From Acidimicrobiaceae bacterium (GTDB lineage: Bacteria > Actinomycetota > Acidimicrobiia > Acidimicrobiales > UBA8190), in NCBI GenBank assembly GCA_003151475.1, contig PLXQ01000076.1:41729-105728 (forward strand): a stretch of 64,000 nt of DNA, given 5' to 3'. The stretch's first letter is position 1. The number at the start of each line of letters is the position of its first letter. A model generated the notes under the pieces. It was not told the DNA's origin and did not search any database. It saw only the letters and a program-made list of their open reading frames with translations. This document shows positions 8,750 to 17,611 of the stretch, one piece after another. The position numbers and the translations under genes were made by a program.

Positions 8750-11101
8750 GTGGCGAGCAACGGTTTCTCGAGGTATCGGCTGCCGCATCGGATCGCCGTT
8801 GCGGCGCTGGCCGGCACCCTGGCGGCGACAGCCGTGGCCGTTGCCGTGTCGGGCTCGGCCGACGCTTCGCTGGCGCGGGCCACGTTCCGTGGTCACGGCT
8901 CCATCGACGAGGCCTATGTCCTCGGTGCCCCGGCGCGAACCCACCTGACCGTCGTGAACGGGGCCGGCACCCGGGTCGGGTCCGGGGTCGTCGACAAGCT
9001 CGGCAGCCTCATCGTGCGCAATCTCACTCCCGGCTCCGGTTTCCGCTTCGAGCAAGGTAGCGGAGCGCAGAAGCGCGCCACGGCGCCGTTCTCGGTCCTG
9101 TCCACTACCGGGTCGCCGCCGCCGCCTTCGTTCTACTCGTCGCAACACCTCCACGCCGGTCTCAACTACGTGCGCATGCGTGATGGCGTCCTCATCGCCG
9201 CCACCGTCCGTCTGCCCCCGGGCAAGACCCTGGCCGACGGTCCCTTCCCGACTGTCATCGAGTACTCCGGCTACGCCACCGCCGCGCCCGACAGCCTGAT
9301 CGCGGCCGAGGAGGGTTCGGCGCCGTCGAACGATCCGTTGTTGCCCGATTCCTCCACCGTGGTCGGCGCACTGGTCGCCCCCTTGCTCGGCTTCGCCAGC
9401 GTCAGCGTGCAGATGCGCGGTACCGGATGTTCGGGCGGGGCCTTCGATCTCCTCGGCTACCCGTCTGACTACGACGGCTACGACATCGTCCAGGCCGTCG
9501 GGGCCCAGCCCTGGGCGCTGCACCACAAGGTCGGTCTGGTGGGGATCTCCTATTCGGGCCTCTCCCAGTTCGCCGTGGCCGGCACCGATCCCCCCGATCT
9601 GGCCGCCATCACACCCTTGAGCCCCACCGACGACCTCTTCTCGACCGGCTATCCGGGAGGGATCTACAACGACGGCTTCGCCAAGAGCTGGATCCAGCAA
9701 CGCATCGTCGATGCCGAGGCAGCGCCCCAAGGTGGTCAACCATGGGCGGCGGCCGAGATCGCCACCGGCGACACGACATGCCTGGCCAACCAGCGCCTCC
9801 ACCCCGAGGCCGAGAGCCTCGCCTCACTCGTCGGTCCGGGCCTGGCCCGCACGCCGTCATTGTTCGAGCGCCGTTCCCCGGCGGTTTGGGCCACCCACGT
9901 CAACGTGCCCGTATTCCTCGTCGGCTCCCTGGAGGACGAGGAGGTGGGACCGCAGTGGCCGGCGCTCATCACCGCCTTGCGGGCGGACAAGAACGTCTAC
10001 GTCACCATGCTCAACGGGACCCACACCGACTCGCTCGGTCCCGACACGATCTCGCGCTGGCTCGAATTCCTCGACATCTATGTCGCCGGGCAGGTGCCCG
10101 CACCCTCGTCGACGCTGGGCCCCCTGGCCTCCGCCATCTACACGAGCCTCACCTCCGGAGCGAAGTCGGCCACCGTTCCCGCTCTCCGCTTCACGACCGA
10201 ACCGTCGGTGGCGGCCGCCAAGAAGGCCTATGCAGCCGGAGATCCCCGGGTCCGCGTCCTGTTCGACAACGGCGGCGGCAGCCTCGGCCCCGGTGCGCTC
10301 CAGCCGGCGTTCACGGCCGGCTTCTCCAGCTGGCCCCCGGCCGGCACCGTCACCCACTTCAGCCTGGCCCCGAACGGCGCGCTGTCCACCACGGCCCCGC
10401 GGACGGCTTCGACAGCCGTTTTCCGTCCCGACCCGTCGGTCCGCCCGCCCGATGACCTTCCGACCGGAAACGCCTGGGCGGCCCAGCCGCCGTACGACTG
10501 GACCACCGTTCCGGCGGCGAACGGCATCGCCTTCCAGACGCCGGCTTTCACCAAAGCCACGACCGTCGTCGGGCCGGCCAGCCTCGATCTGATGCTCAAA
10601 TCGACGGCCAGAGTGAGTGACCTCCAGGTGACGGTGACCGCCGTCCGACCGGGAGAGACCCAGGAGGACTACGTCACCTCGGGATTCCTCCGCAGTTCCA
10701 ATCGCACCCTCACGCCGGCCTCGACGGTGCTCGATCCCGTCCCCACCTACCGGGCTTCGGACAAGAAGGACCTGCCCCCCGGCCGCTTCACCCTGGTCCG
10801 CATACCGGTCGACCCCATCGCCCACACCTTCAGGGCCGGCACCCGGCTCCGCATTGTCATCACCGCTCCGGGCGGCGACCGTCCGTCGTGGACCTTCAAG
10901 ACACCGCCCACCCACGGATCGGTCATCGACACGGTGGCTCTCGGGGCAGTCTCGGGCTCCACCTTCGTCGTGAACGAGGTGCCCGGCGTGACCCCGACGG
11001 CGACCATGCCGGCCTGCGGGGCACTGCGGGGCGAGCCGTGCCGGGCCTATGCCCTCCTGGGGAACCAGATCGCGCCGGGGAACGGGTCCTCGGGGCAGTG
11101 A
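8750..11101 (+). CDS. Exported CocE/NonD (X-Pro dipeptidyl-peptidase S15-like) hydrolase
   Basis: 783 residues from the GTG at 8750, chosen because a GGGGGAGG ribosome-binding site ends 4 bases upstream; it also puts a signal peptide (RIAVAALAGTLAATAVAVAV) at the N-terminus. The alpha/beta-hydrolase core begins near residue 135 (MRDGVLIAATVRLP). The nucleophile motif is GISYSG, the acid is in VGSLEDEEVG and the histidine in GTHTDS. A C-terminal jelly-roll (PepX_C-like: FRAGTRLRIVITAPGGDRP) completes the S15 architecture. Family members cleave esters or X-Pro peptides. It sits between the two acyl-CoA units but is not obviously part of them. Confidence 0.83.
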   Translation: MASNGFSRYRLPHRIAVAALAGTLAATAVAVAVSGSADASLARATFRGHGSIDEAYVLGAPARTHLTVVNGAGTRVGSGVVDKLGSLIVRNLTPGSGFRFEQGSGAQKRATAPFSVLSTTGSPPPPSFYSSQHLHAGLNYVRMRDGVLIAATVRLPPGKTLADGPFPTVIEYSGYATAAPDSLIAAEEGSAPSNDPLLPDSSTVVGALVAPLLGFASVSVQMRGTGCSGGAFDLLGYPSDYDGYDIVQAVGAQPWALHHKVGLVGISYSGLSQFAVAGTDPPDLAAITPLSPTDDLFSTGYPGGIYNDGFAKSWIQQRIVDAEAAPQGGQPWAAAEIATGDTTCLANQRLHPEAESLASLVGPGLARTPSLFERRSPAVWATHVNVPVFLVGSLEDEEVGPQWPALITALRADKNVYVTMLNGTHTDSLGPDTISRWLEFLDIYVAGQVPAPSSTLGPLASAIYTSLTSGAKSATVPALRFTTEPSVAAAKKAYAAGDPRVRVLFDNGGGSLGPGALQPAFTAGFSSWPPAGTVTHFSLAPNGALSTTAPRTASTAVFRPDPSVRPPDDLPTGNAWAAQPPYDWTTVPAANGIAFQTPAFTKATTVVGPASLDLMLKSTARVSDLQVTVTAVRPGETQEDYVTSGFLRSSNRTLTPASTVLDPVPTYRASDKKDLPPGRFTLVRIPVDPIAHTFRAGTRLRIVITAPGGDRPSWTFKTPPTHGSVIDTVALGAVSGSTFVVNEVPGVTPTATMPACGALRGEPCRAYALLGNQIAPGNGSSGQ

Positions 11102-11156
11102 CGGGGGTCCTCGGTCGCTGGTGGGCCGCCGCCTGCGCCCATATGATGGCGCCCTG

Positions 11157-11175
11157 ATCTGACGGCCAGTCAGAT
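11157..11175. promoter_or_regulatory. Palindromic operator candidate ATCTGAC-N5-GTCAGAT
   Basis: A perfect 7-bp inverted repeat with a 5-base spacer, 22 bp before the ATG of the acyl-CoA dehydrogenase at 11198. It shares its 6-bp core on both arms with the site at 7721-7739. It probably controls the rightward five-gene operon 11198-15746. Confidence 0.7.
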
Positions 11176-11197
11176 ACTGCCGGGGAGGGTCCCAGCC

Positions 11198-12379
11198 ATG
11201 GATTTCGAGTTCTCGCCCGAGCAGCTCGCCTTCGTGGAGGAGGTCGAGCGCTTCCTCGACGAACACGACGACCCCGAGGTCTTCGACGTCACCCGGGAGA
11301 ACATGGCCCAGATCGTCGATACCCCGGCCCGGCGGGCCTTCATGGCCCTCCTCGGTGAGCAGGGCTGGCTCGGCATCACCTGGCCCAAGGAGTATGGCGG
11401 CACCGAAGGCGACGGCGTCTACGAGCACCTCCTGAATGAAGCCCTGGCCCGCCGCGGCGGTCCCCAGATCGGCAAGGGCGTGGGCATCGTGGGCAAGACG
11501 ATCATCCGCCACGGCAGCGAGAAGCTGAAGCAGGAATTCCTCCCCAAGATCCTCCGCAACGAAGTCGAGTTCGCCGTCGGCTACTCCGAGCCCAACGCCG
11601 GTTCGGATGCGGCCTCGATGCAGCTGAAGGCCACCCGCGACGGCGACGGCTGGCGGCTCAACGGCCAGAAGACATGGACGACCTCGGCCCACTTCGCCGA
11701 GTGGTACTGGGTGGGCGCCCGTACCGATCCCGAGGCGGCCAAGCATGCCGGCATCACCCTCTTCCTCGTCCCCCTCGACCACCCCGGCATCACCGTCAAG
11801 GCCATCTGGACCATGGGCGACGAACGGACCAACGAGGTCTACCTCGACGAGGTCTGGGTGTCCGACGACTACGTCGTCGGCGAGCTCAATCACGGCTTCC
11901 AGTACATCTCCGAGGCACTCGACCTCGAGCGTTTCACCATGTTCACTTTTTCCCCCATCGCCCAACGCCTCGACGTCCTCTGCGATTACGTGGCCCACGC
12001 CGTGCGCGACGGCAGGCCACTGCGCGACGACCCCGTCGTCCGCCAGCGCATCGCCCAGCTCGCCACCCAGGCCGAGGTGGCGCGCGTCCTCGGTCTCGCC
12101 TTCGTCAACAAGTCGTCCAAAGGCGGCGCCGCCCCCACGGCAGAGGCGTCGGCCTACAAGCTCTACGCCACCGAACTCTCCAAGCGCCTGGCCTCCGCCT
12201 CGATGGACATCGGCGGCCCCGGCGCCCAGCTCCGGGTGAAGACGACCGACGCCCCCATGGAGGGACGGGCCGAGTCCACCTACCGCTACACCGTCATCGA
12301 CACCATCGGCGGCGGCACGTCGGAGATCCAGAAGAACATCATCGCCCGCCGCAAGCTCGGTCTCCCGAAGAACTTCTGA
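11198..12379 (+). CDS. Acyl-CoA dehydrogenase (large subunit-like, FadE29/FadE26 style)
   Basis: 393 residues with the three ACAD domains: N-terminal helical, the middle beta domain (GYSEPNAGSDAASMQLKA ... LNGQKTWTTSA, the FAD/substrate loop), and C-terminal helical domain ending DTIGGGTSEIQKNIIARRKLG. It oxidises acyl-CoA to enoyl-CoA with FAD. The operon carries a second, different ACAD at 14610. In actinobacterial sterol catabolism such pairs form alpha2beta2 heterotetramers (FadE28-FadE29 type), so a heteromer is a reasonable inference. A GGGGAGGG ribosome-binding site precedes the ATG. The stop overlaps the next start (TGATG). Confidence 0.87.
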   Translation: MDFEFSPEQLAFVEEVERFLDEHDDPEVFDVTRENMAQIVDTPARRAFMALLGEQGWLGITWPKEYGGTEGDGVYEHLLNEALARRGGPQIGKGVGIVGKTIIRHGSEKLKQEFLPKILRNEVEFAVGYSEPNAGSDAASMQLKATRDGDGWRLNGQKTWTTSAHFAEWYWVGARTDPEAAKHAGITLFLVPLDHPGITVKAIWTMGDERTNEVYLDEVWVSDDYVVGELNHGFQYISEALDLERFTMFTFSPIAQRLDVLCDYVAHAVRDGRPLRDDPVVRQRIAQLATQAEVARVLGLAFVNKSSKGGAAPTAEASAYKLYATELSKRLASASMDIGGPGAQLRVKTTDAPMEGRAESTYRYTVIDTIGGGTSEIQKNIIARRKLGLPKNF

Positions 12380-13566
12380 TGGCCCCTGCCGCTGTGGCTC
12401 CGGTCGCCGGTCCTCTTGCCGGTATCACCGTGCTCGACCTCTCGAGCGTGGGCCCCGCGGCGCGCGCCACCCGACTCCTCGCCGACTACGGCGCCACCGT
12501 GGTCAAGGTGGCGCCAATCCCGGGCCGAGGTCCCGGCGCCACGGTCCCTCCCTTCTTCGCCTACAGCGCCCAGCGCGGCTTCCGCCGCGTCCAACTCGAC
12601 GTCCGCCACGCCGATGGACGCGACGCCTTCCTTGCCCTGGCGGCCACGGCCGACGTGGTGGTCGAGAGCTTCCGTCCCGGCGTGGTCGACCGCCTCGGCA
12701 TCGGCTACCAGGCCCTGCGGGCGCTCAACCCGGGCATCGTCTACTGCTCGACTTCCGGCTACGGCCAATCGGGTCCTCACTCCGGTTGGGCCGGCCACGA
12801 CCTCAATTATCTGGCCGTCTCCGGCTACCTCGCCACCTCGGGGCTCCGTGCCGACGGGGGACCGCCCATCCCGGGGGCCACCATCGCCGACGCCGCCGCC
12901 GGCGGCATGCACGCGGCCCTGGCCATCACCGCCGCGCTGTTCTCCCGTCGCCTCACCGGTGAGGGCACCTTCCTCGACGTCTCTGTGGCCGACGGGGCCC
13001 TGTGGCTCATGTCACTGGCCGTCGACGAGCATCTGGCCACCGGGTCCGAACCGGGCCCGGGACACGACGTCTTGACCGGTCGCTACGCCTGCTACGAGAC
13101 CTACCGCGCGGCCGACGGCCGCTGGTTGGCGGTGGCCGCCATCGAAGCCAAGTTCTTCGCCAATCTCTGCCGGGCCCTCGGCTGCGAAGACTGGATCGAC
13201 CGACAGTACGACGACGATGCCCAGGATCAGCTGCGCGCCGCTCTGGCCGCCGCATTCGCGCAGCGCGACCGCGACACCTGGGTGGCGGTCCTGGCCGGCG
13301 AAGACACCTGCGTGGCTCCCGTCCAGTCGGTATCGGAGGTCGCCCACGATCCGCAGTTCGTCGAGCGTGCCGCCGTGGTCGAGGCCAAGGACACCGACGG
13401 CCGTAGTTTCTGCCAGGTCGGCGCCGTCCTGGCCGGCATGCCCCCGCTACCGACACCCGTCGTCGTCCGCGATCCGACGCTGACCGACACCGACGACCTC
13501 TTGGAAGCGGCCGGCATCAACCGGGCCCGCATCGCCGATCTCCGACGCGAGGGAGTGGTGGCATGA
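12379..13566 (+). CDS. Alpha-methylacyl-CoA racemase-like protein (CaiB/BaiF, CoA-transferase III family)
   Basis: 395 residues. The fold-defining N-terminus (LAGITVLDLSSVGPAARATRLLADYGATVVKV) is that of CoA-transferase III. Within it, GHDLNYLAVSG matches the His-Asp active-site segment of alpha-methylacyl-CoA racemases, GATIADAAAGG supplies the second catalytic Asp region, and DGRWLAVAAIEAKFF the conserved Glu region. A racemase would invert the methyl centre of branched acyl-CoAs so that the stereospecific dehydrogenases in this operon can act. A plain CoA transferase remains possible. The start overlaps the upstream stop and the end overlaps the next start, so translation is coupled. Confidence 0.8.
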   Translation: MAPAAVAPVAGPLAGITVLDLSSVGPAARATRLLADYGATVVKVAPIPGRGPGATVPPFFAYSAQRGFRRVQLDVRHADGRDAFLALAATADVVVESFRPGVVDRLGIGYQALRALNPGIVYCSTSGYGQSGPHSGWAGHDLNYLAVSGYLATSGLRADGGPPIPGATIADAAAGGMHAALAITAALFSRRLTGEGTFLDVSVADGALWLMSLAVDEHLATGSEPGPGHDVLTGRYACYETYRAADGRWLAVAAIEAKFFANLCRALGCEDWIDRQYDDDAQDQLRAALAAAFAQRDRDTWVAVLAGEDTCVAPVQSVSEVAHDPQFVERAAVVEAKDTDGRSFCQVGAVLAGMPPLPTPVVVRDPTLTDTDDLLEAAGINRARIADLRREGVVA

Positions 13567-14102
13567 CGGCCACGGCCGACCCGGTGACCGAGATCCGCTC
13601 TCTCATCGGTGTTCCCCAATACGAGGAGACCGGCGATTTCCCGGTGGAGCGCGGCTACATCTGGACGACCCTCTCGTCGGTGGAGAACGGCAATCCTCTC
13701 TTCTGGGACGAGGACATCGCCGATGCCCTCACGGCCGGCTTTGTGGCGCCGCCGACAATGCTCTCTGTCTGGTTCCGCCCCCATCACTGGGCTCCCGGCC
13801 GCTCCGCCCCTCATCTCCCGCTCCAGATCCACTTCGACCTGAAAGAGCGTCTGGGTCTCCCCGAAGCGGTCATGTCCGACAACACCATCACCTTCCACGA
13901 ACCGGTCCGCCCCGGCGACGTCCTCACCACCCGCCAGATCCTGCGCTCGGTCTCCGACGAGAAGACCACCAAGCTGGGCACGGGCCGCTTCTGGGTCATC
14001 GACGTCGAGTACACCAACCAGGACGACGCCCTCGTCGGTGTCGAGTCCTACACCGGCTTCGGCTACCGCCGCGCCGGGGCTTCCAGCGGAGCATCGGCGT
14101 GA
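13563..14102 (+). CDS. MaoC-like hydratase subunit, N-terminal (FAS1-DH) type
   Basis: 179 residues forming one hot-dog domain of the MaoC_dehydrat_N type (ERGYIWTTLSSVENGNPLFWDED near the N-terminus; ITFHEPVRPGDVLTTRQIL in the middle). It lacks the D-x4-H catalytic pair visible in the next gene, so it is probably the non-catalytic partner in a heteromeric enoyl-CoA hydratase, as ChsH2 is to ChsH1 in mycobacteria. It overlaps both neighbours by 4 bp (ATGA and GTGA), suggesting equimolar production. Confidence 0.78.
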   Translation: MTATADPVTEIRSLIGVPQYEETGDFPVERGYIWTTLSSVENGNPLFWDEDIADALTAGFVAPPTMLSVWFRPHHWAPGRSAPHLPLQIHFDLKERLGLPEAVMSDNTITFHEPVRPGDVLTTRQILRSVSDEKTTKLGTGRFWVIDVEYTNQDDALVGVESYTGFGYRRAGASSGASA

Positions 14103-14590
14103 GCGCGGCGCCCGATCCGGAGTTGATCCTCTCGCAGATAGCCGTGGGCGACCGTCTGCCCGACCTCGGTTACGACGTCACCGCCACTACCGTCGTCCTC
14201 GGGGCTCTGGCCAGCCGGGACTGGCGGCCCATGCACCACGACAAGGACTTCGCCGTGGAACGCAACGGCACCCGCGACATCTTTCTCAATACACCCAATC
14301 AGGCGGCCTGGTTCGAGCGCTTCCTCACCGACTGGACGGGCCCCCACGGTCGCCTCGGCCGTATGACCTTCCGCATGCTCGGCTCGGTCTTCCCCGGCGA
14401 CACCATGGTCCTCTCCGGCGTGGTGGACGAGGTCACGGTGGACGCCACCGGCTGTGGCTGGGTGGGCATCGACGTCACCCTCTCGGTCGACGGCGATGTG
14501 AAGACGACCTGCGACGCCCGCGTGGCCGTCCCGGTCGCCACCGATGACAACCCCTGGACCCGCACCGGTACCCGGTGGCAGCCGTCATGA
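14099..14590 (+). CDS. MaoC-like enoyl-CoA hydratase, catalytic subunit
   Basis: 163 residues from a GTG. The hot-dog hydratase signature ASRDWRPMHHDKDFA carries the Asp and His expected for water addition to 2-enoyl-CoA, and the C-terminal part (GSVFPGDTMVLSGVVDEV) is the usual MaoC overhang segment. The residue set resembles ChsH1. It should hydrate the product of the acyl-CoA dehydrogenases. The start overlaps the previous gene by 4 bp. Confidence 0.8.
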   Translation: MSAAPDPELILSQIAVGDRLPDLGYDVTATTVVLGALASRDWRPMHHDKDFAVERNGTRDIFLNTPNQAAWFERFLTDWTGPHGRLGRMTFRMLGSVFPGDTMVLSGVVDEVTVDATGCGWVGIDVTLSVDGDVKTTCDARVAVPVATDDNPWTRTGTRWQPS

Positions 14591-14609
14591 CGGCGGAGAG
14601 GAGCTGACG

Positions 14610-15746
14610 GTGCTCGACCTCGACTTCGATGCGGAACAGGAGATGCTCCGCGACACGGTCCGCGGGGTATGCGCCACCCACAGCCCCCTGTCGATCGTCC
14701 GCCAGCTGGAGGACGACCCCGTCGGCTACCCGGTCGAGCTCTGGAAGCAACTGGGCAAACTCGATCTCATCGGCCTCCTTCTCCCCGAGCAGTACGGCGG
14801 CGCCGGCATGTCGCTCATCGAGGGTGTCGTCCTCTACGAGGAGTTCGGTCGTTCCCTCGCCCCGAGCCCCCACTTCGTCAGCGCCGTCCTCTGCGGCGCG
14901 GCGCTGGCCAGCGCCGGCTCCGCCGCCCAAAGAGACGCCTGGATCGCTCCTATTGTCACCGGCGAGGCCATCTTCACCCCGGCCTGGTTCGAACCGGAGA
15001 ACAGCGGGGCGCCGGCCGGTATCCAGCTCCAGGCCCGCCCCGATGGCGACGGCTTCTTATTCACCGGTACCAAGCGCCACGTCGCCTTCGCCTCCTCCGC
15101 CACCCGCCTTGTTGTCCTCGCCCGCACCGGTGACGCCCCGACCGACGTGGACCTCTTCCTTCTCGATCCGGCCGCCGACGGCGTCACCCTCACCCAGCAG
15201 CACTCCATCGGCTCCGACGCCCAGTACCGCTTGGACCTCACCGACGTCCGCGTCAGCGCCGCCGATCGCATCGGGGAGCCGGGATCGGGCTGGCGCACCT
15301 GGGACGCCGTCATGCACGACGGCTGCATCCTCCTCGGAGCCCAGGCCATGGGCGGAGCCCGCCACGCCCTCGACATCACCGTCCAGTACTCGAAGGACCG
15401 ATTCCAGTTCGACAAGCCCCTGGGCGCCTTCCAGGCCCTGGCCCACTACCTGGCCGACGCTGCCACCACCGTCGACGGCGGCACCACGCTGGTCCACGAG
15501 GCAGCCTGGGCCCGGGCCGCCGGCCGGCCCGTCGAACGCCTCGCTCCCATGGCCAAGCTCTTCGCCGCCCAGACCTTCCGTGACGTCACCGCCATGGCTC
15601 AGCAGATCTTCGGCGGCATCGGCTTCAGCGTGGAGTTCGACATCCAGCTCTACTTCCGCCGGGCCAAGCAGCTCCAGATCTCGTGGTGGGACACCCGCTA
15701 TCTGGAAGAACTGGTGGCGGCCGCCGTCCTCGACCACCGCGTCTGA
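14610..15746 (+). CDS. Acyl-CoA dehydrogenase, second (beta-like) subunit
   Basis: 378 residues from the GTG at 14610, which has a GGAGAGGAG ribosome-binding site; the open frame upstream to 14544 lacks one. The N-terminal domain (DLDFDAEQEMLRDTVRGVC) and the C-terminal domain (QQIFGGIGFSVEFDIQLYFRRAKQLQ) are clear. The usual SEP-x-AGSD loop is replaced by FEPENSGAPAG, as in the non-catalytic or divergent subunits of heteromeric ACADs. It is therefore likely to pair with the dehydrogenase at 11198. It is the last gene of the operon, convergent with the LLM oxidoreductase gene (12 bp apart). Confidence 0.83.
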   Translation: MLDLDFDAEQEMLRDTVRGVCATHSPLSIVRQLEDDPVGYPVELWKQLGKLDLIGLLLPEQYGGAGMSLIEGVVLYEEFGRSLAPSPHFVSAVLCGAALASAGSAAQRDAWIAPIVTGEAIFTPAWFEPENSGAPAGIQLQARPDGDGFLFTGTKRHVAFASSATRLVVLARTGDAPTDVDLFLLDPAADGVTLTQQHSIGSDAQYRLDLTDVRVSAADRIGEPGSGWRTWDAVMHDGCILLGAQAMGGARHALDITVQYSKDRFQFDKPLGAFQALAHYLADAATTVDGGTTLVHEAAWARAAGRPVERLAPMAKLFAAQTFRDVTAMAQQIFGGIGFSVEFDIQLYFRRAKQLQISWWDTRYLEELVAAAVLDHRV

Positions 15747-15758
15747 CCTCTTCGCCGT

Positions 15759-16766
15759 CTACTTTCCAACGGGGTCGGCCCTTGCGGTCGACGGGGGGTC
15801 GTCGAGCACGGGCAGCACCTTGTCGACGAACATCTCCAGCGACGGCCACCCGATCTCGGGGTCGAGCCCGCCGACCAGCGGCTTGAGCTTCAGCCCCGAC
15901 CGGCTGTCAAGAGACCGGGCCAGCGCCACACATTCGTCGGGCGTCACCACCGCATAGAGCCCGGCCCGTCGCACCTCGTCCACGCTCGTCACGGGCCGCC
16001 AGAGGCTCGCCCGCGGATCGTTCACCGTCCACGCGCCGTAGCCGTTCGTCTCGTGCATTGCGTGCGGCCCGATCTGGGCCCAGGACCGCTCGGGGTCATC
16101 GGTCACGAACACCCACATGGGTCCGTCCGGCCACAGCAGGATCCCGTCGCCCTTCCCCAGACGTCGGCACTCGGCCACGTACGCATCGGCCAACGCCTGG
16201 TCCGGTAGTGGCGGCAGGTAGCCGTCGCCGAGCCGGGCGGCCCGCTTGGGCGCAGACCCCCCGAACACCACGAAGGGCCGGGGACGCTGCACCGGCCCCG
16301 GCGTCACCCGTATCGTCCGCCCCTGGTACTGAAACGGCTCCCCGGTGAGAGCCTGCACGAAAGCCTCGGCCTTTTCGGCGAACACCGACCCCCGTTCGGC
16401 GAACGCAATCCCAAACATCTCGTTCTCTTCGGGCACGTAGCCGGCCGCCAGAGTCAGCTCGAGCCGCCCGCCGCTCACCACGTCGAGTACCAGCGCGTCC
16501 TCGGCGGCGGACACCGGATCCCGCAGTGTCAACACCAGAGCCGAGATCATGATCCGCATCTCTTGCGTCCGCGCCGCCACGGCGGCGCCGAACACGAACG
16601 GCGACGGCAGGTACCCGTCGGCGGACCCGTGGTGCTCGGAGAGGACCACCCTCGGACAGCCCCGCCCGTCGGCCCACTCGCACATCTCGATGGCGGCCCG
16701 GTAGAGCTCGCGCGGAGCGGTGCCGAAGTCCGGTGCCCGCAGATCGTGATGCAGCACCCAGTTCAT
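15759..16766 (-). CDS. LLM-class flavin-dependent oxidoreductase
   Basis: 335 residues with the bacterial luciferase-like TIM barrel: EWADGRGCPRVVLSEHHGS near the N-terminus, MRIMISALVLTLRDPVSAAEDALVLDVVSGGRLELTLAAGY (the typical substrate/F420 or FMN binding stretch) and PFVVFGGSAPKRAARLGDGYLPP. Family members use FMN or F420. It may serve the neighbouring catabolic operon, but this is only positional. Confidence 0.8.
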   Translation of the reverse strand: MNWVLHHDLRAPDFGTAPRELYRAAIEMCEWADGRGCPRVVLSEHHGSADGYLPSPFVFGAAVAARTQEMRIMISALVLTLRDPVSAAEDALVLDVVSGGRLELTLAAGYVPEENEMFGIAFAERGSVFAEKAEAFVQALTGEPFQYQGRTIRVTPGPVQRPRPFVVFGGSAPKRAARLGDGYLPPLPDQALADAYVAECRRLGKGDGILLWPDGPMWVFVTDDPERSWAQIGPHAMHETNGYGAWTVNDPRASLWRPVTSVDEVRRAGLYAVVTPDECVALARSLDSRSGLKLKPLVGGLDPEIGWPSLEMFVDKVLPVLDDPPSTARADPVGK

Positions 16767-16837
16767 GACGCCGCCCCGCTCGGTGGCCCGGCTAACGCGT
16801 CATCGATCCCCAGCGTCACGGCGTCAGCGTCCCGGGC

Positions 16838-17611
16838 TCAGCGGGCGTACTCGCGACCGAGGGAGAATCCGTCCAAGAAGACGTCGGCATCCTTGCTCCG
16901 GGGGTACCTATCGGCGAGGGCCCGGAAACGCTCCGAGTGGTTCGGCTCGACCAGGTGGGCGAGCTCATGGACGAGCACGGCGTCGAGAACCCATTTGGGA
17001 ACGACCCGGAGCCGGTCCGATATCCGGATCTCACCGCTCCCGCACGAGCACGACCCCCATTGACTGTTTTGGTTGGCCACCCAACGGATGGACGATGGCC
17101 GTACCCCGTCGAGGTAGCTGTTGGCGAGAAGCCGGGCCCGGTCGGCCAGGTCACTGTCCGAGGCAGCGAGGTGCGGCCGGTACTTGAGCACCCGTCGCAC
17201 CAGGTCTTCGACCATCTCGTCCCGCGCCGCGCGCGGCATGCTGGCCGGGAGTACTACCACCACCCGACCGTCGCGCCAGAAGGCACTGGCCGACTTCCGC
17301 CGCCGCGTGCTCACCCTGACCTCGACCTCGGGTCGCTCGGGCACGGAGATCTCCTCCGCTCCTGAAACCTCGGGGACCTCGGGGAGTTCGGAGACCTCGG
17401 GGGTGCGAGGGCTCGGTCGGATGGACCGGATCGTCGGGGTGGCTGCTCGGGCCTGTGGCTCGAGTTCACTCGCCTGGCCCGGTTCGTCCAAGGGAAGCAT
17501 GGGCTGTACCGGGGCCAGCAGCGCCCCGCCCCCGTCGTCGTGCATCGGCATATCTTGTCGTGGGGTTGTGGCGCGCGGGTGGCTCTTCCCGACAACACCT
17601 CGCCAGCTCAC
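16838..17611 (-). CDS. DUF45 / YgjP-like zinc metallopeptidase domain protein
   Basis: 257 residues. The first 90 are low complexity (repeats of SELPEVPEVSGAEE type). The C-terminal 150 carry the DUF45 domain with the zinc motif VLVHELAHLVEPNHSERF (HE-x2-H plus a downstream H) after RWVANQNSQWGSCS. This family is SprT/WSS1-like and probably cytoplasmic. Translation is coupled: its GTG overlaps the stop of the upstream membrane-protein gene. Confidence 0.78.
   Translation of the reverse strand: MSWRGVVGKSHPRATTPRQDMPMHDDGGGALLAPVQPMLPLDEPGQASELEPQARAATPTIRSIRPSPRTPEVSELPEVPEVSGAEEISVPERPEVEVRVSTRRRKSASAFWRDGRVVVVLPASMPRAARDEMVEDLVRRVLKYRPHLAASDSDLADRARLLANSYLDGVRPSSIRWVANQNSQWGSCSCGSGEIRISDRLRVVPKWVLDAVLVHELAHLVEPNHSERFRALADRYPRSKDADVFLDGFSLGREYAR

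Noticed and set aside
9857..11998. 713-residue leftward open frame
   Set aside because: It is the shadow of the CocE-like and ACAD genes, which have clear family motifs on the other strand; high GC keeps antisense frames open.
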